A stretch of DNA of 64,000 bases, taken from assembly GCF_032854445.1 (NCBI RefSeq), contig NC_088302.1, positions 43,502,645-43,566,644 of the forward strand, written 5' to 3'. Each line of letters starts with the position of its first letter. Position 1 is the first letter of the stretch. The position numbers and the translations under genes were made by a program. The stretch is from Liolophura sinensis. Lineage: Eukaryota; Mollusca; Polyplacophora; Chitonida; Chitonidae. The notes under the pieces are model-generated. The model saw only the letters and a list, made by a program, of their open reading frames with translations. It made no database searches and was not told where the DNA came from. This document shows positions 12,426-24,008 of the stretch, piece after piece.

Positions 12426-12595
12426 ATGGTTTACGCCGTACTCAAGAAAATTTCACTTATATGACGGCGGCCAGCGTTATGGGGGAAGGATTCCGGACAG
12501 AATATAGGGGAAACTCACAACCATACAGTTGCCGAAAGACCTTCCCGCTTAGGGCTGGATAGTCAGAGAGGAACTTACAGCGATCACATTGATAA
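12426..12595 (-). repeat. SINE copy, old and diverged
   Basis: It carries GGTTTACGCCGTACTCAAGAA, GACGGCGGCCAGCGTTATG and a mutated remainder down to ACAGCGATCACATTGAT. No TSD was recognised. Confidence 0.75.
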
Positions 12596-15500
12596 TTCTA
12601 ATTGCAAACAAGGCACCTTAAAGACATAATTGATGCGTACTGTATCAGGTAAAGAAAGTTCTCAGCTGTTGGACAGCACTGCTTAGCTACAAGACACAAT
12701 CCTGCGGAACCTCCACTAGGTTAGCCTATAACCAGACATATATCGGGAGAGCATAAAAACATGGGCCGTACTGTGATGCTGTATTCCTCCATTATCCTTT
12801 GTTCAAACCCTTTCAAACTTTAAACATTCAAATGGCATGATTTTGTTAATATAATGACCAATTTTCGAGGTCGTAGCTTGAGTAGTCTGTACACAGGGTT
12901 AAAATGAAAACATAGCCTCAAAAACGCACATTGCATCACCTGTCAGGTGTCATGAGTAGAGCGCGCGCTGCACCTGTGTGACACTCATCAAGAACTGCCG
13001 GTAAAAATTACTCTTAAGGAAATTCGTTTGCGCGCCGTCGACCGAGAAAATGGAGAATCAACTGATCACCTTTTCAAATAAAGCAAGGTAGAACATCATT
13101 TTGAAATGTCCGGAACATGCGTTTTTGACTGTTTTGAGTTTGGTCCCATGAACAGAAATCTTAAAGGATGAAATTGAAATTTGGTCCGTATAATTATAGG
13201 ACATAATGGCTTTTGAGTGTGTAAATTTTAAGAAGCTGGCGTAAGAGGGTTTCGGAGATATTGAGTGTCAAAGTGCGGCCCACGTTTATGCCCACTCGAT
13301 ACAAACTAAAATAACGGAATATCACAACACAAACCAGATCTGAACAACAAAGTTTCACCAGTTCCATTACTACTGTTTAGCATACGTTTTGGATATTCCT
13401 TTTTGAGTTTGGTATTCCATAATTACTATACGCACAGTTCACTTATACTTTGCTGTTTTGTTTTATGCTTTTCAGTTGTATACACGTTAGACCTGTGTGC
13501 ATATTGTGTTTTTATTTCTTATTCTTTATCTATTGCACACAGTTTTGCTGGTAAACATACAATATACACAGGTTACACTTAACCATTCCCTTTCCGAAGT
13601 ATTTGACCGACTCAGATAAGCGGCCAGTGGCGATTATTATTTTGTAAAGTCTTTGTTTCAATCTCGTTGAAATATGCCCACCAGCGAGTGCAAATATGCC
13701 TAATTTTCCATATTTCTTGAAAATGGAACAAGATTATTCCGAAAGCTGAAATCAGTGCGTGTTAGGATTTTGTCGTGATTTGTGTTATATTACATTTAGT
13801 CAATCCCATTCAGCATGGAGTATATATTGCACTTTTGTGAAAGACTTGGTACATCCATAAACAACCCATGTTACAGTCTAGTATATTTAGCATTGTGAAC
13901 AATGTCGTCCGATTTGAATGGCCTTCAGCAAATAAGCATTTTTTATTAAAAAGTTGTCCGCGGGGTGTCCACAAGGGGACCGTTTAGCATTACCCGCACG
14001 GAACCATTATTACTAGATATTGCATACTGCACTGGTCCATTTAAAAGGCTAGCACCAGTGCTTTAATAGCCAAAGTACTCATTTTGCAAAGCCTTAATTT
14101 GTATAGCCCGAGATCAATGCGAAGTATGGACGACAGAATGTGATTAATGCTGTGCATTGGCTTATATGCAGGTTTCTAGTTTCTGTCTCGGAAGATTTCA
14201 TTCACTGGAAGTGTGACACCTATTGATTTCAGAACGCCAAATATGCTATCTGTATTCAAAACAGAGACTGCGGTGTCTCCTGTTTCTGTATTATATGCTT
14301 TCATGTCTCGAATGCTTTCACTTCCAAATAAAAGCAATGAGAGTAATCCTATTAAATAACATCCCCACAAGTTGAATTTGTGATGTATTCTCAACTCAAC
14401 GGATGCTATGCTGGAAAAGAGCTCGCTTTCATGTTTTCGCCTTTCTGTGTGTTTTCCCGCCCTAAACAGGAAGCAAGTATGCAATGATCTCGTGTTTCAA
14501 AGTCCAATTGTCCAATGTACGACTTGCTCACCACTAGTGTTTACTTTCAGACATCTTTTTAGATCTGTGTTCATGGTCGGCGGAAGCAAATTAAGAATGC
14601 CCTGACCATCACAGCCCAAGAGGCGAGGGTTCAGGGCCCGCTAGACGGCCACAGAGACGTTGAAAGCGATTTCTGGCGTCTAAAATTAGGAACTACATTA
14701 AGATATATGACGTGCTAAATTCTTATTATTGACAAACATATCGGTGCCCAATGGCGCAGAAAAATGCAATTGCTGGGGTGAAATATGGGGCGTCAAACTT
14801 TCACCAGGTAGCGAAAATTGGAAAAGGGGTGTGTTGCCCTTTCCCTTTTAAACATAAAAACCAATTCAGCGCTTTCTTGTACTGTTAGATTATTAGCCAC
14901 AATTAACTCTGAAAGAGGGAAAAATTTTAAATCAGTATTAAATCTGAAACACAGAAAAAAAAATGAAAATCAGGATGGTGCACGACTTCTGGGACACCCT
15001 GTACATTACTGGGGTAGGCCTACCATATTTTTTCACCTAGTGCCAAATAAATTTTCGAAATTCGGGGTTAAAACGATTATACAAATCGGAAAATGATGTC
15101 GTCATCTATATTTAAAATCCCAAAGAGTATATTTTTGCAGATAATTTACTCACTTTAACGATATTGAATCTGTGGGCCGTCAGCAGACTGCACAAAAGGC
15201 GCTAGTCTGACAGCACAGATGGCGCTGTTTTGATATAACAGCCTGTGTATAAATATCGTCCAGTAACCGGATTCCATTACAGCCCTAGGCATACTTGTAG
15301 AAGCACTGTAATCTGCAATCTGGTTAATTCATTGCTCGTTTCACTCAAACTTAATATTTCGAAAATAAAAATTCGAAATGTCGATTCTAAACTATTTCTC
15401 TCTAAAATCACGTTTAGAAATTCGTCAGAACCCATCTCCTCCGGCAGAGGTTGTCGAAGAATAACCTGTATGCGCTGACAACGAGCCTTCGAATTCTGGG

Positions 15501-15787
15501 TCCCAAATTACCCCCACAGCGTACTCGCATGGCACGTGTGTCATCTACTGCCAGTCAACCCAGTTCGATTGATTTTCCGTTCCGTGAGTTTGGGAAAAAA
15601 CACTATCGTTAAATGAAAGTTTCAAAAGGAATGGTTTGATAAATACACCGGGTTGTATTATCTAGAAAATACCGACATAGCTTTCTGTTTGGTAAACCAA
15701 AAGCACCTTTTTCGTCGTTATCCTCCAGCACTAAGGCTGAGCCCACTTTAATATCTGGAGGTTCCAGCAACTGGAAAGAAGCACAGG

Positions 15788-16071
15788 GCGTATTTAGATT
15801 TTTTTTTTTGATTGGTGTTTTACGCCGTACTCAAGAATATTTCACTTATACGACGGCGGCCAGCATTATGGTGGGTGGAAACCGGGCAGAGCCAGGGGGA
15901 AACCCAAGACCATCCGCAGGTTGCTGTCAGACCTTCTCACGTACGGCCGGAGAGGAAGCCAGCATGAGCTGGACTTCAACTCACATCGACCGCATTGGTG
16001 AGAGACTCCTGGGTCATTACGCTGCGCTAGCGCTTTAACCGACTGAGCCACTGAGGCCCCGCGTATTTAGA
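15788..16071 (-). repeat. SINE, full length, with 11-bp TSD
   Basis: GCGTATTTAGA lies at 15788-15798 and 16061-16071 around a body of about 262 bp. On the minus strand the body starts GGGGCCTCAGTGGCTCAGTCGG and includes the A-box-like head. The tail has become a T-run (T11) on the plus strand. Confidence 0.9.
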
Positions 16072-16245
16072 GAACACGAAGCTAACAAGTGTCATAGAGA
16101 ATCCGTTAAACGTCTCATTACCTTACCAGCATCTACTAGACATAGGCCTACTGGCGAATCCCTCAGTCAAGCGCACGCTGAAGACAAGGCAGAACAGGCG
16201 GAAAAGACGCACATCAAATATTTGAAAATATACGTCACTTATGTC

Positions 16246-16460
16246 TATAGATTGACAGAGGTATTACTTATGGATAACAACTCCTGGATTTATTGTGTTG
16301 GTGACGTTTCGATGTAGGTTCTTACATCGTTATCAAACCATGTGAACATACAGAGATACAAGATATGGTTTGATAACGATGTAAGAACCTACATCGAAAC
16401 GTCACCAACACAATAAATCCAGAAGTTGTTATCCATGAGTAATGCCTCTGTCAATCTATA
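16246..16460. repeat. Near-perfect inverted repeat, 96-bp arms, 23-bp loop
   Basis: The left arm 16246-16341 (starts TATAGATTGACAGAGG) is the reverse complement of 16365-16460, with three mismatches by eye. The loop is 16342-16364. It is not part of the SINE or the neighbouring hAT frame as far as I can see. A transcript through it, including the unspliced receptor transcript if initiated at exon 1a, would fold into a long duplex. It could be a foldback element or a MITE-like hairpin. Confidence 0.95.
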
Positions 16461-16765
16461 CCATCCCAATTCCTAAATGCCTCTGAACCCGATACACCTT
16501 GAGTTAGAGTACTTTATCTTACGCGCTGGACTGTTCGTGCAAATTCAGTGGGGAGCATTCTATGAGGTTTTGTTTAATCTGTGGGAAGAGGCACTTCAAT
16601 GTGCGAAACCGAGATTTTGACCTGTTTTACGAAAACATTCTCCAAAACAATTCCAGACAGGTTTGACCACCCGGAGTTCTGACAATACAGAAATCTTTAG
16701 GATCTGTTTCTGAATGCCTACAATAATAAAGAGTACATTCAGCAACTACACGTCGTGGCAGCGTT

Positions 16766-17113
16766 GTGCTTCGTCTGATCGTTGTCATGCCAGCCACAAA
16801 TGCAGCAAGCGAAAGGCCTTTCTCTGCTCTCCGTGAGCTAAAAACATACCTGCCGTCCACCATGACACAGTCTAGGTTAAATGACCTCATGGTCTTGCAT
16901 GCCGATAAGGATTATACAGATAACATTGATATCAAAACTGCAGTCAGTCAGTTCGTTGAATTTTCAATCTTTCCAAAAAATCAATCTTTGGAAAGTATTG
17001 ATAGCCTAAATCGATCGGCAAGCAATTATACAAGTGTAATTACTTCAACTTATTGTGTGACACTCATGCGTCCACTCAATGTAAACCTATGTCAGAAAAG
17101 AGCCAGTTTCTGA
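16766..17113 (+). pseudogene. hAT-family transposase C-terminal (dimerisation) fragment
   Basis: The frame reads VVMPATNAASERPFSALREL, then KTYLPSTMTQSRLNDLMVLH and DKDYTDNIDI. This is the hallmark hAT C-terminal dimerisation block (MPATNA-SER-FSALRR-KTYLRSTM-Q-RLN-LM-LH). Only this block is recognisable. The catalytic DDE core and BED finger upstream are absent or scrambled, and the apparent start is a GTG with no initiation context. The last 35 or so codons look like read-through into unrelated sequence. A dead transposon remnant inside the receptor locus is most likely. Confidence 0.85.
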
Positions 17114-17540
17114 CAGGCGAATACCAGCCCTCACAAGTCCGGTTCTCCGACTCGTTCTGTGTTTTCAATATACTACATTACTATTTTATAGCTGTTTTTT
17201 TGGGCAGCAGCCTGCACGCCAAGCTTCAAAATATAGTTGGGCTACCACGAAGTCACAGCCATAAATACGCGGTGGAAGTTATTGACTTGATACGCATTTG
17301 GAGTATAAAAACACAATCTCTATTTATCTATAGGCGCTGGGTAATTTTTCTTCACTCTTGTTCTGCTTCTGTTTCTTTTGTTTGTTTTGTTTTTTTTTTT
17401 TGAAATTATTGTCCCGACCATGGTAGGGGTGGTCGGGGCAAGTCCGCCGCGAATGGACTGTTTCCCTTGAACATCCGAGCGTTCCTCTAATCACACATAG
17501 CCACTGGTCGTGTCTGCATTCTGGCGTCACCAGCTCCCTT

Positions 17541-17552
17541 ATGAATATTCAT
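17541..17552. promoter_or_regulatory. Palindromic POU/homeodomain-like site upstream of exon 1b
   Basis: ATGAATATTCAT is a perfect 12-bp palindrome 121 bp upstream of the ATG at 17673. It resembles dimeric POU recognition sites and would suit a promoter for the downstream first exon. Inference from the motif only. Confidence 0.2.
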
Positions 17553-17672
17553 GAGATAAAATGCAGATGACATCCAAGGTAACCCTACTGTTTCTTCAAA
17601 GAACTTGCTTCTCTAAGTACGTCGCGGTTTTGTTTGTCTCATCAAAACTGATTTGGGTGTGAACGGAACCAG

Positions 17673-17846
17673 ATGGATCTGGGCTATATTTTCGTCAACG
17701 ATAGTAGGGCGTCGCTGTCCGCCGAGTCTAACCTCTTCCACGTACGTCCAGTTGTGGCACTGTTGTACACAGCTTGCCTGGTCCTGGCCACTTCTATAGG
17801 CACAACAGGAAACATACTCATCATTGTCACCGTTGTCGTTAACAAG
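17673..17846 (+). CDS. Melatonin-receptor-like GPCR, first exon variant 1b (N-terminus + TM1)
   Basis: This exon has 58 codons from ATG (cagATGG) to AAG|GTAGGC, again a phase-0 donor, so it is interchangeable with exon 1a. It starts MDLGY and has one sequon (N9-D-S). TM1 spans about residues 27-55 with SIGTTGN (Asn1.50). Aligned without gaps to exon 1a, 22 of 58 residues agree (38%), clustered in MDL and IGTTGN. The pair is therefore an old duplication rather than a recent copy. It is the closer of the two to the TM2 exon (7.3 kb) and the more likely default start. Joined to 25154-25244 and 25667-26526 it gives a 374-residue receptor, a normal length for this family. Confidence 0.85.
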
Positions 17847-18060
17847 GTAGGCGATAACAGTACAGTGTCAGACGTATATTGATCAAACCTCGTCAGTTAG
17901 CTCCATATAATCAGTAATTTGCTGACGTGAATACATGAACTTCACTAAACAAAGGGAAAAGCATCCAATTTATTCGTTTAACCAGCCCATTAGCCTGTAT
18001 TTATTCCCATAAAAGATTGTCTCCAAATATGTATGCGATTGCTGCATTCCTACCGTCAGG

Positions 18061-18290
18061 TTCTTTTGCCATGCATCCTATGTTCTCTGTGACACGTTTA
18101 TATAAAATTCCACTTGTTCCTAGAGATCGTTTGAATTACCAGTATTTATAAAACCCATTGTTTCAAACATTATTTTTCTTCGTTTTACGGATAATGTCTT
18201 TCCTAAATTTCTATAAAATACCTCAGCCACATTTCATAGAATGCCACATGTTCATAGTTCCTAGAGATCGTCTGAATTACCAGTATTTTA
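18061..18290. repeat. Diverged direct duplication
   Basis: TTCCTAGAGATCGT(T/C)TGAATTACCAGTATTT occurs at about 18117 and 18257, each preceded at variable distance by a TATAAAAT...CCAC segment. Non-coding. Confidence 0.65.
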
Positions 18291-18944
18291 CCGATTTAAT
18301 TATTTGTAAACTTATTATTCTTTGTCTTCCGATGATATCTGTGCCTTATATATGCCTAAAGCACTAATTTTCTTCGCCTTTACATTCAGGTGATTTAGAA
18401 CAAAAATTAACGTTTGCCCTGTGTAATTGATTCCCGTGCTTACCTCGCATGGCCCTTTTGGATCAAAGCATTGTCAAAGCAAGTTATGCTGATCGATGAA
18501 ACCTTTATTGTAAGGACAGGTACAACCTTTTCACGGTGCATCAGCGGTTTAAATGCATGGTTGGTCAAACAAAAAAAGAAAAAAAATATGAATACCCAAA
18601 CAGCCAAATAAGAAATATAATTTTGTCGTGAGCTTTTAATGAAGTTCCATCTCATTAATAACTACCAAGTATCTCTCTGCACACTCTTGGTACAATATTC
18701 CAGTGAAACCAATAATTTGCATTGCAATCGATGTTGTAAGTGATTGGCGTGGAAAAATACACGACTTAGTACCTGAAATTACTCGTGGTAAGCACATATT
18801 GTCTGAAATGGCTCATTATTATTCGTGCCGTTTCGTACATTATTTATATCGTCTTTTATTGGTTTTATATTGTATGTAAGGGCTCATGTACAACCTAACT
18901 GGTTTGATATACCTTTAGCACCGTATATCACTGATCCTGTACCT

Positions 18945-19272
18945 CCAACGGTGGCACAGTTGGTAGAGCCTCCGTTTCGGGAGGCGGTAGATCGGCGGTC
19001 AGTCCTGGGTTGGGTTAGATCTAAGACTTTAACAGAGGAAGTTGTAACTTTCTCGCTTGGCGACTAGCATAAAGGGGATAGTGCAACGACTGGCTGGTTG
19101 AGCCGTATCCGTGTAATGGCTCGGGCGGGGCTGCTTACTTGCCTTCGATAAGTCGCCCCAGTGAAGCGGCACTAGATAAATGAGCGGTGGAAATCCGAGG
19201 CAAAAAGGAGGCACATTACATGCACTCTATGAATAAAAAATTGTTAAGTACGACGTTAAATCCCAAGCACTC
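18945..19272 (+). repeat. Second SINE family, copy with tRNA-like head
   Basis: The head GGTGGCACAGTTGGTAGAGCC is A-box-like and is followed by GTCAGTCCTGGGTTGGG as a B-box-like segment. The body ends TACGACGTTAAATCCCAAGCACT. The CGT(T/A)AAA-CCCAAGCA ending recurs at about 20320, 34785 and 35645. Its different head and body set it apart from the main SINE family. Confidence 0.7.
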
Positions 19273-20029
19273 GTTATTTGGTTCTTCCATAAGATATTGA
19301 TTCTCTCTAACATCATTTGCTAACGTTTCATCACCATATTTGATATCAACGACCCGTGATAACATTAGTGACTTCTGCACCTAGCGATTCAGATGCAGGT
19401 ATCTCGGGCTTAGATTTATACAGGTTTGGTGATCACCTTGTCCACATTTTTCACACGCTTTTGGTAGTAGAAAATTCCTAGCCCGAAAACCCGCAGAAGT
19501 AGGCCTAGAGGTATTTTGATTCGTAAGCCACACGTTCGTAAGACACTTTGTTTAAAGATGCTACATTAACTGATTGGGAAGTCAAATATAACGGAAAATG
19601 TAGAGCGTTCGTCTGATACGATAACAAGTCTTTGTTTCCGATTTTGTCCAATCGGGTCAAGATTCGTGCCATTCAAATTTGAACTGGTTGATCACATGGT
19701 GTTAACCATCACGCGAACTCTTCAGACATATATGGGACAACAAGATGACTGTATAAAATGTTATTGTCGCCATCACAACGAAGACACAAGATTCATTCCT
19801 ATTTAGGACACTGACAGTGTAGCCTTGGCAAACACAAAATTCCTTGGCAAACATGACTTTAGATTCAACGCCAGCTATGGCTTTTTCGAGCGAGGTTTTA
19901 ATATTGGACGGATATCGAGATGTAAAGTTCCACACACTGGGCACTGGTCATGTTTCGTTGACTTACCAACCTTATCATCTGCTTCAATTGACTGATGATT
20001 GCAGCCCGCCTCGTAGTCGGAAGACCAGG

Positions 20030-20340
20030 GATAATAACCGAATCGGGTCTTTCCAAAAACTTTCAAAATGGTATTTGTTGCTGCCTTGCGTGGCTCTCAG
20101 TGCGGAGGGGTTAGAGCAAGGAAAGCCGACTGATTAGCTCAGTTGTCAGTGAATAATGTGACTGGGTGGGATGTCCTGTCTGGGGTCTTGCATGTTACTT
20201 TAGCGGCTGGAGCACTTTGGCGACTTGGACACGCTCTGCCAGAAGACGACAAAGCATATGTACACACACCTAATGACATCCTCGTCGTCATATGACTGAA
20301 AAGCTGTCAATTTCAACTTAAAACCCAAGCATACAGACAT
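20030..20340 (+). repeat. Second-family SINE-like copy
   Basis: It shares the ordered phrases TTTGTTGCTGCCTTGCG, CTCAGTGCGGAGGGGTTAGAG, GCGACTTGGACACGC, AGAAGACGACAAAGCATATG, CACCTAATGACATCCTCGTC and AAAACCCAAGCATAC with 34540-34800, 35405-35660 and 55527-55865. The head is degraded. Confidence 0.6.
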
Positions 20341-21004
20341 ATACCTTATCGTCGCCTTGTGAAAAGTCTTGTACGCGGCTTGAAACACCAATCAAATGGA
20401 CAAATACCTATCTGGTATGGTACATTTGTTGTGTCTATAACCTACATTACTGGTCCCCCACATTATCAGGAACTGTGCAACCCTTGAAATTTAGGTAAAC
20501 CGTCGTGTCAGTATGGGCTTCAGTGGTTTCTGTTAATTTATTGGAATTGTCAGACACAACAGAACCACAAGTTAGGACGTATTTAATAAATACTGCAGAG
20601 GGCAAATAATCGAGCGTGTTGTGAGGTCAGGACAAAGTCTAATACGTTTGTTCTTATCTTTACGATTCATTTCTTCCACTGACACAAAAACGCATGCGTT
20701 AGCTGGAGAATGGACCAATACTGAGCAGTCATACTGAATAGTTTCTAGCCTGTATTCAGTGAACAAGAAATTATCGCCTTTACCAAAACACCCAGAAGAG
20801 AATTGTAATCATTTCCCTGTTGACTGACCGCGATCGTCTTAAACGTTCACAGTGTGATGGAAGAAATTGCTGTTGGTTGTAGAACACATGTGGATGTGTG
20901 TACCGAATCAACCTGATACTGATTATAAAACACTGGCCACATGGCATAGTGATCATGTCGCCGCTCCAATTGCTAAACCTGAAGTCGATTCCTGTTTACG
21001 TCTG

Positions 21005-24000
21005 TAGAGAAGGGACAAGGATGCAATTGGTATAAGGGTGACATTGGCACGGAGGTGTCATTGGTGTGGGGGTGTTATTGGTGTGGGGTGTCGCTGGTGT
21101 GGGGGTGTTATTGATATCGGTGTGTTATTGGTATGGGTGTGTCATACGACTACAAATTTGAACTTTCATATGGAATTCATGCCTGGAATATCCACTGTCT
21201 CCCCGGCATCACTGAAAACTGATGACCGCTTCTCTCGTGTGGTACCGGCTTTATTTCTTATTTGTATAATTTCTTGCATAACTTTGTCTTTGGGAGCTAG
21301 TGTTAAACGTTGTTTTGGAAAAGGATCTTGCGATTATCGACTTGGAACGCCCTTAACGGACTACGGATGGTATATGAATGTCGGACATGACGCTTATATT
21401 GGCATGGGGGTGCCATTGGCATGGATGTGTCATTGGTATGGGGTGGCATTGGCCTAGAGGTGGTATGGGGGTGGCATTGGTATAAGGGTGACATTGGTAT
21501 GGAGGTGTCATTGGTATGGGGTGGCATTGGCATAGAGGTGGTATGGGGGTGGCATTGGTATAAGGGTGACATTGGCATGGAGGTGTCACTGGTGTGGTGG
21601 TGTCATTGGTATGGGTGTGTTATTGGTATGGGGGGACATTGGTATGGAGGTGTCATTGGTGTGGAAGTGTCATTTGCATGGAGATGTCAATGGAATGGTG
21701 GTTTCATTGGTATAGGGGTGTCATTGGTTTGGGGTGACATTGGTATGGAGCTGTCATTGGTATGGGGGTATTATTGATATGGAGGTGTCATTGGTATGGA
21801 GTGACATTGGCATGGGGTGTCATTCGTGTGGTGGTGTCATTGGTATGGGGGTGTCATTGGTGGGAAGTGTCATTTGTATAGAGGTGTCATTGGTATGGGG
21901 TGTCATTGGTCTGGGGTGTTATTCGTGTGGTGGTGTCATTGGTATGAGGGTGTCATTGGTATTGGGGGACATTGGTATAGAGGTGTCATTGATATGGAGG
22001 TGACATTGGTATAGGGGTGTCATTGGTATTGGGGGACATTGGTATGGAGGTGTCATTGATATGGAGTTGACATTGGTATAGGGGTGTCATTGGTATAAGG
22101 GTGCCATTGGCATGGAGGTGTTGTTGGTATAGGATGACATTGGCATGGAGGTGGTATTGGGGTGTCATTAGTATGTCATTGGTATAGGGGGACATTGGTA
22201 TGGAGGTGTCATTGGTATGGGGTGTTATTGTTATGGAGGTGTCATTGGTATAGAGTGACATTGGCAAGGGGTGTCATTCGTGTGGTGGTGTCATTGGTAT
22301 GAGTGTGTTTTTGGTATTGGGGAACATTGGTAGTGTCATTTGTATGGAGGTGTCATTGGTATGGGGTGTCATTGGTATGGGGTGTCATTGGTATGGGGTT
22401 TAGTATGGGGTGACCCTTTACGGAGTACGACTGGTATATAAATGTCGGACATGACGCTTATATTGGCATGGGGGTGTCATTGGTATGGAGGTGTCATTGG
22501 GATGTGGGTGTCATTGGTATAGGGTGTCATTCGTATGGGATGTCATTGGTATGGAGATGTCATTTGTATGGGGTGGCATTGGTATGGGGTGACATTGGTA
22601 TGGGGTGTCATTGGTATGGGGTGTTATTGTTATGGAGGTGTCATTGGTATGGAGGTGTCATTGGTATGAGGGGATATTTGTATGGGGTGTCATTCGTGTG
22701 GTGGTGTCATTGGTATGAGCGTGTTATTGGTATTGGGGAACATTGGTATGGAGGTGTGATTGGTATGGGGGTGTGATTGGTATGGAGGTGTGATTGGTGT
22801 CGAAGTGTCATTTGTATGGATGTATCATTGGTATGATGGCGTCATTGGTATGGTGGTGAAATTGGTATGGGGGTATTGGGATTGTCATTGGTATTGGGTG
22901 CCGTTGGCATAGAGGTGTCATTGGTATCGGGTGTCATTGGTATGAATATGTCATTGGTATGGGGTGTCATTGGTGTGGTGATGTCAATGGTAAGGGGGTG
23001 TTATTGGTATAGTGGTGTCATTGGTAAAAGGGTGCCATTGGCATGGAGGTGTCACTGGTATGGGGTGACATTGGCACGGTGGTGTCATTGGTGTGGGCGT
23101 GTTATTGATATCGGTGTGTTGATGGTATGGGTGTGCCATTGGCATGGGGTGTCATTGGTATGAAGATGTCAATTGGTGTGGGGTGTCACTGGTGTGGAAA
23201 TGTCATTGGTATGGGGGTGTCATTGGTGCAGAAGTGTCATCTGTATGGAGATGTCATCGGTATGGAGGTGACATTGGTATGAGGGTGTCATTGGTATTAG
23301 GGTGTCATTGGCATGGAGCTGTCATGGATATGGCGTGACATTGGCATGGAGGTGTCATTGGTGTGGAAGTGTCATTTGTATGGTAGGGTCATTGCTATGG
23401 TGGTGTCATTGGTATAGGGGTGTCATTGGGTGGGATGACATTGGTATGGAGGTGTCATTATTATGGGGGTGTCATTGGTATGGGGTGTCATCGGTATGAG
23501 GTGACATTGGTATGGGGTGTCATTCGTGTGGTGGTGTCATTGGTATGGGGGTGTCATTGGTATGGGGTGTCATTGGTATGGAGGTGTCATTGGTATGAGG
23601 GGATATTTGTATGGGGTGTCATTTGTGTGGTGGTGTCATTGGTATGAGGGTGTTTTTGGTATTGGAGACATTGGTATGGAGTATGATATTCGTATGTCAT
23701 TGGAATAGGGGTGTCATTGGTATGGGGTTTCGGTGTGTTGGTGTCATGGTTATGGGGGTGTTATTGATATGGAGGGTGTCATTGGTATGGGGGACATTGG
23801 TATGGGGTGTCGTTTGTGTGGTGGTGTCATTGCCATGAGGGTGTTATTGATATTGGGTGTCATTGGTATGGAAGTTTATTGGTATGAGGGTGTCATTGTT
23901 ATAGGATGTCATTGGTATGGGGTGTTACTGGTATGGAGGTGTCCTTGGTATAGAGGTTTCATTCGTGTGGAGGTGTCATTGGTATGGGGGTGACTTTGGT

Positions 24001-24008
24001 ATGTTGAT
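21005..24008. repeat. 3-kb minisatellite (16-17-bp unit) in receptor intron 1
   Basis: Nearly the whole stretch is built from GGTATGG(A/G)GGTGTCATT (17 bp) and the 16-bp form GGTATGGGGTGTCATT, with many variants, so roughly 170-180 units by length. Strand composition is strongly G over C. Long overlapping open frames on both strands (Cys/Trp/Gly-rich on plus, Pro/His/Thr-rich on minus) are by-products of the periodicity. Higher-order structure exists: a block of about 75 bp near 22643-22720 recurs almost exactly near 23580-23655. A D-family repeat interrupts the array at 21150-21405, and its 3' end recurs at 22411-22467. Confidence 0.95.
21165..21405 (+). repeat. Dispersed repeat family D, copy inside the minisatellite
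   Basis: Closely matches 4370-4612 over most of its length. Its 3' end (GGACATGACGCTTATATTGG) runs straight into the minisatellite units. The last 57 bp or so of it, from CGGA(C/G)TACG(A/G)(A/C)TGGTATA to CTTATATTGGCATGGGGG, recur at 22411-22467. Confidence 0.8.

Larger units (their letters stand above)
6758..17672 (+). other. Intron / spacer between the two receptor first exons
   Basis: About 10.9 kb with no further receptor exon: I found no NLAIADL-type TM2 block and no TM3-TM7 frame. It contains SINE fragments, two small tandem duplications (8.1-8.6 kb), a D-family repeat (9.86-10.24 kb), a near-perfect hairpin (16.25-16.46 kb) and a hAT transposase remnant. The remainder (for example 7214-8140, 8570-9850, 10862-12425, 12600-15787) shows nothing I can name. 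Confidence 0.6.

Noticed and set aside
14176-14484. 102-codon minus frame with a plausible TM segment (LWGCYLIGLLSLLLFG)
   Set aside because: No family recognised, no upstream exon or splice evidence; a chance hydrophobic stretch is as likely.
19000-19140. Possible genuine tRNA gene at the second-family SINE head
   Set aside because: A-box and B-box-like segments are present but no cloverleaf with acceptor stem closure could be drawn.
21038-23993. Many overlapping 60-140-codon frames (Cys/Trp/Gly/Val-rich on plus, Pro/His/Thr-rich on minus)
   Set aside because: They are translations of a 16-17-bp minisatellite and occur in several frames and both strands; no splice or domain support.
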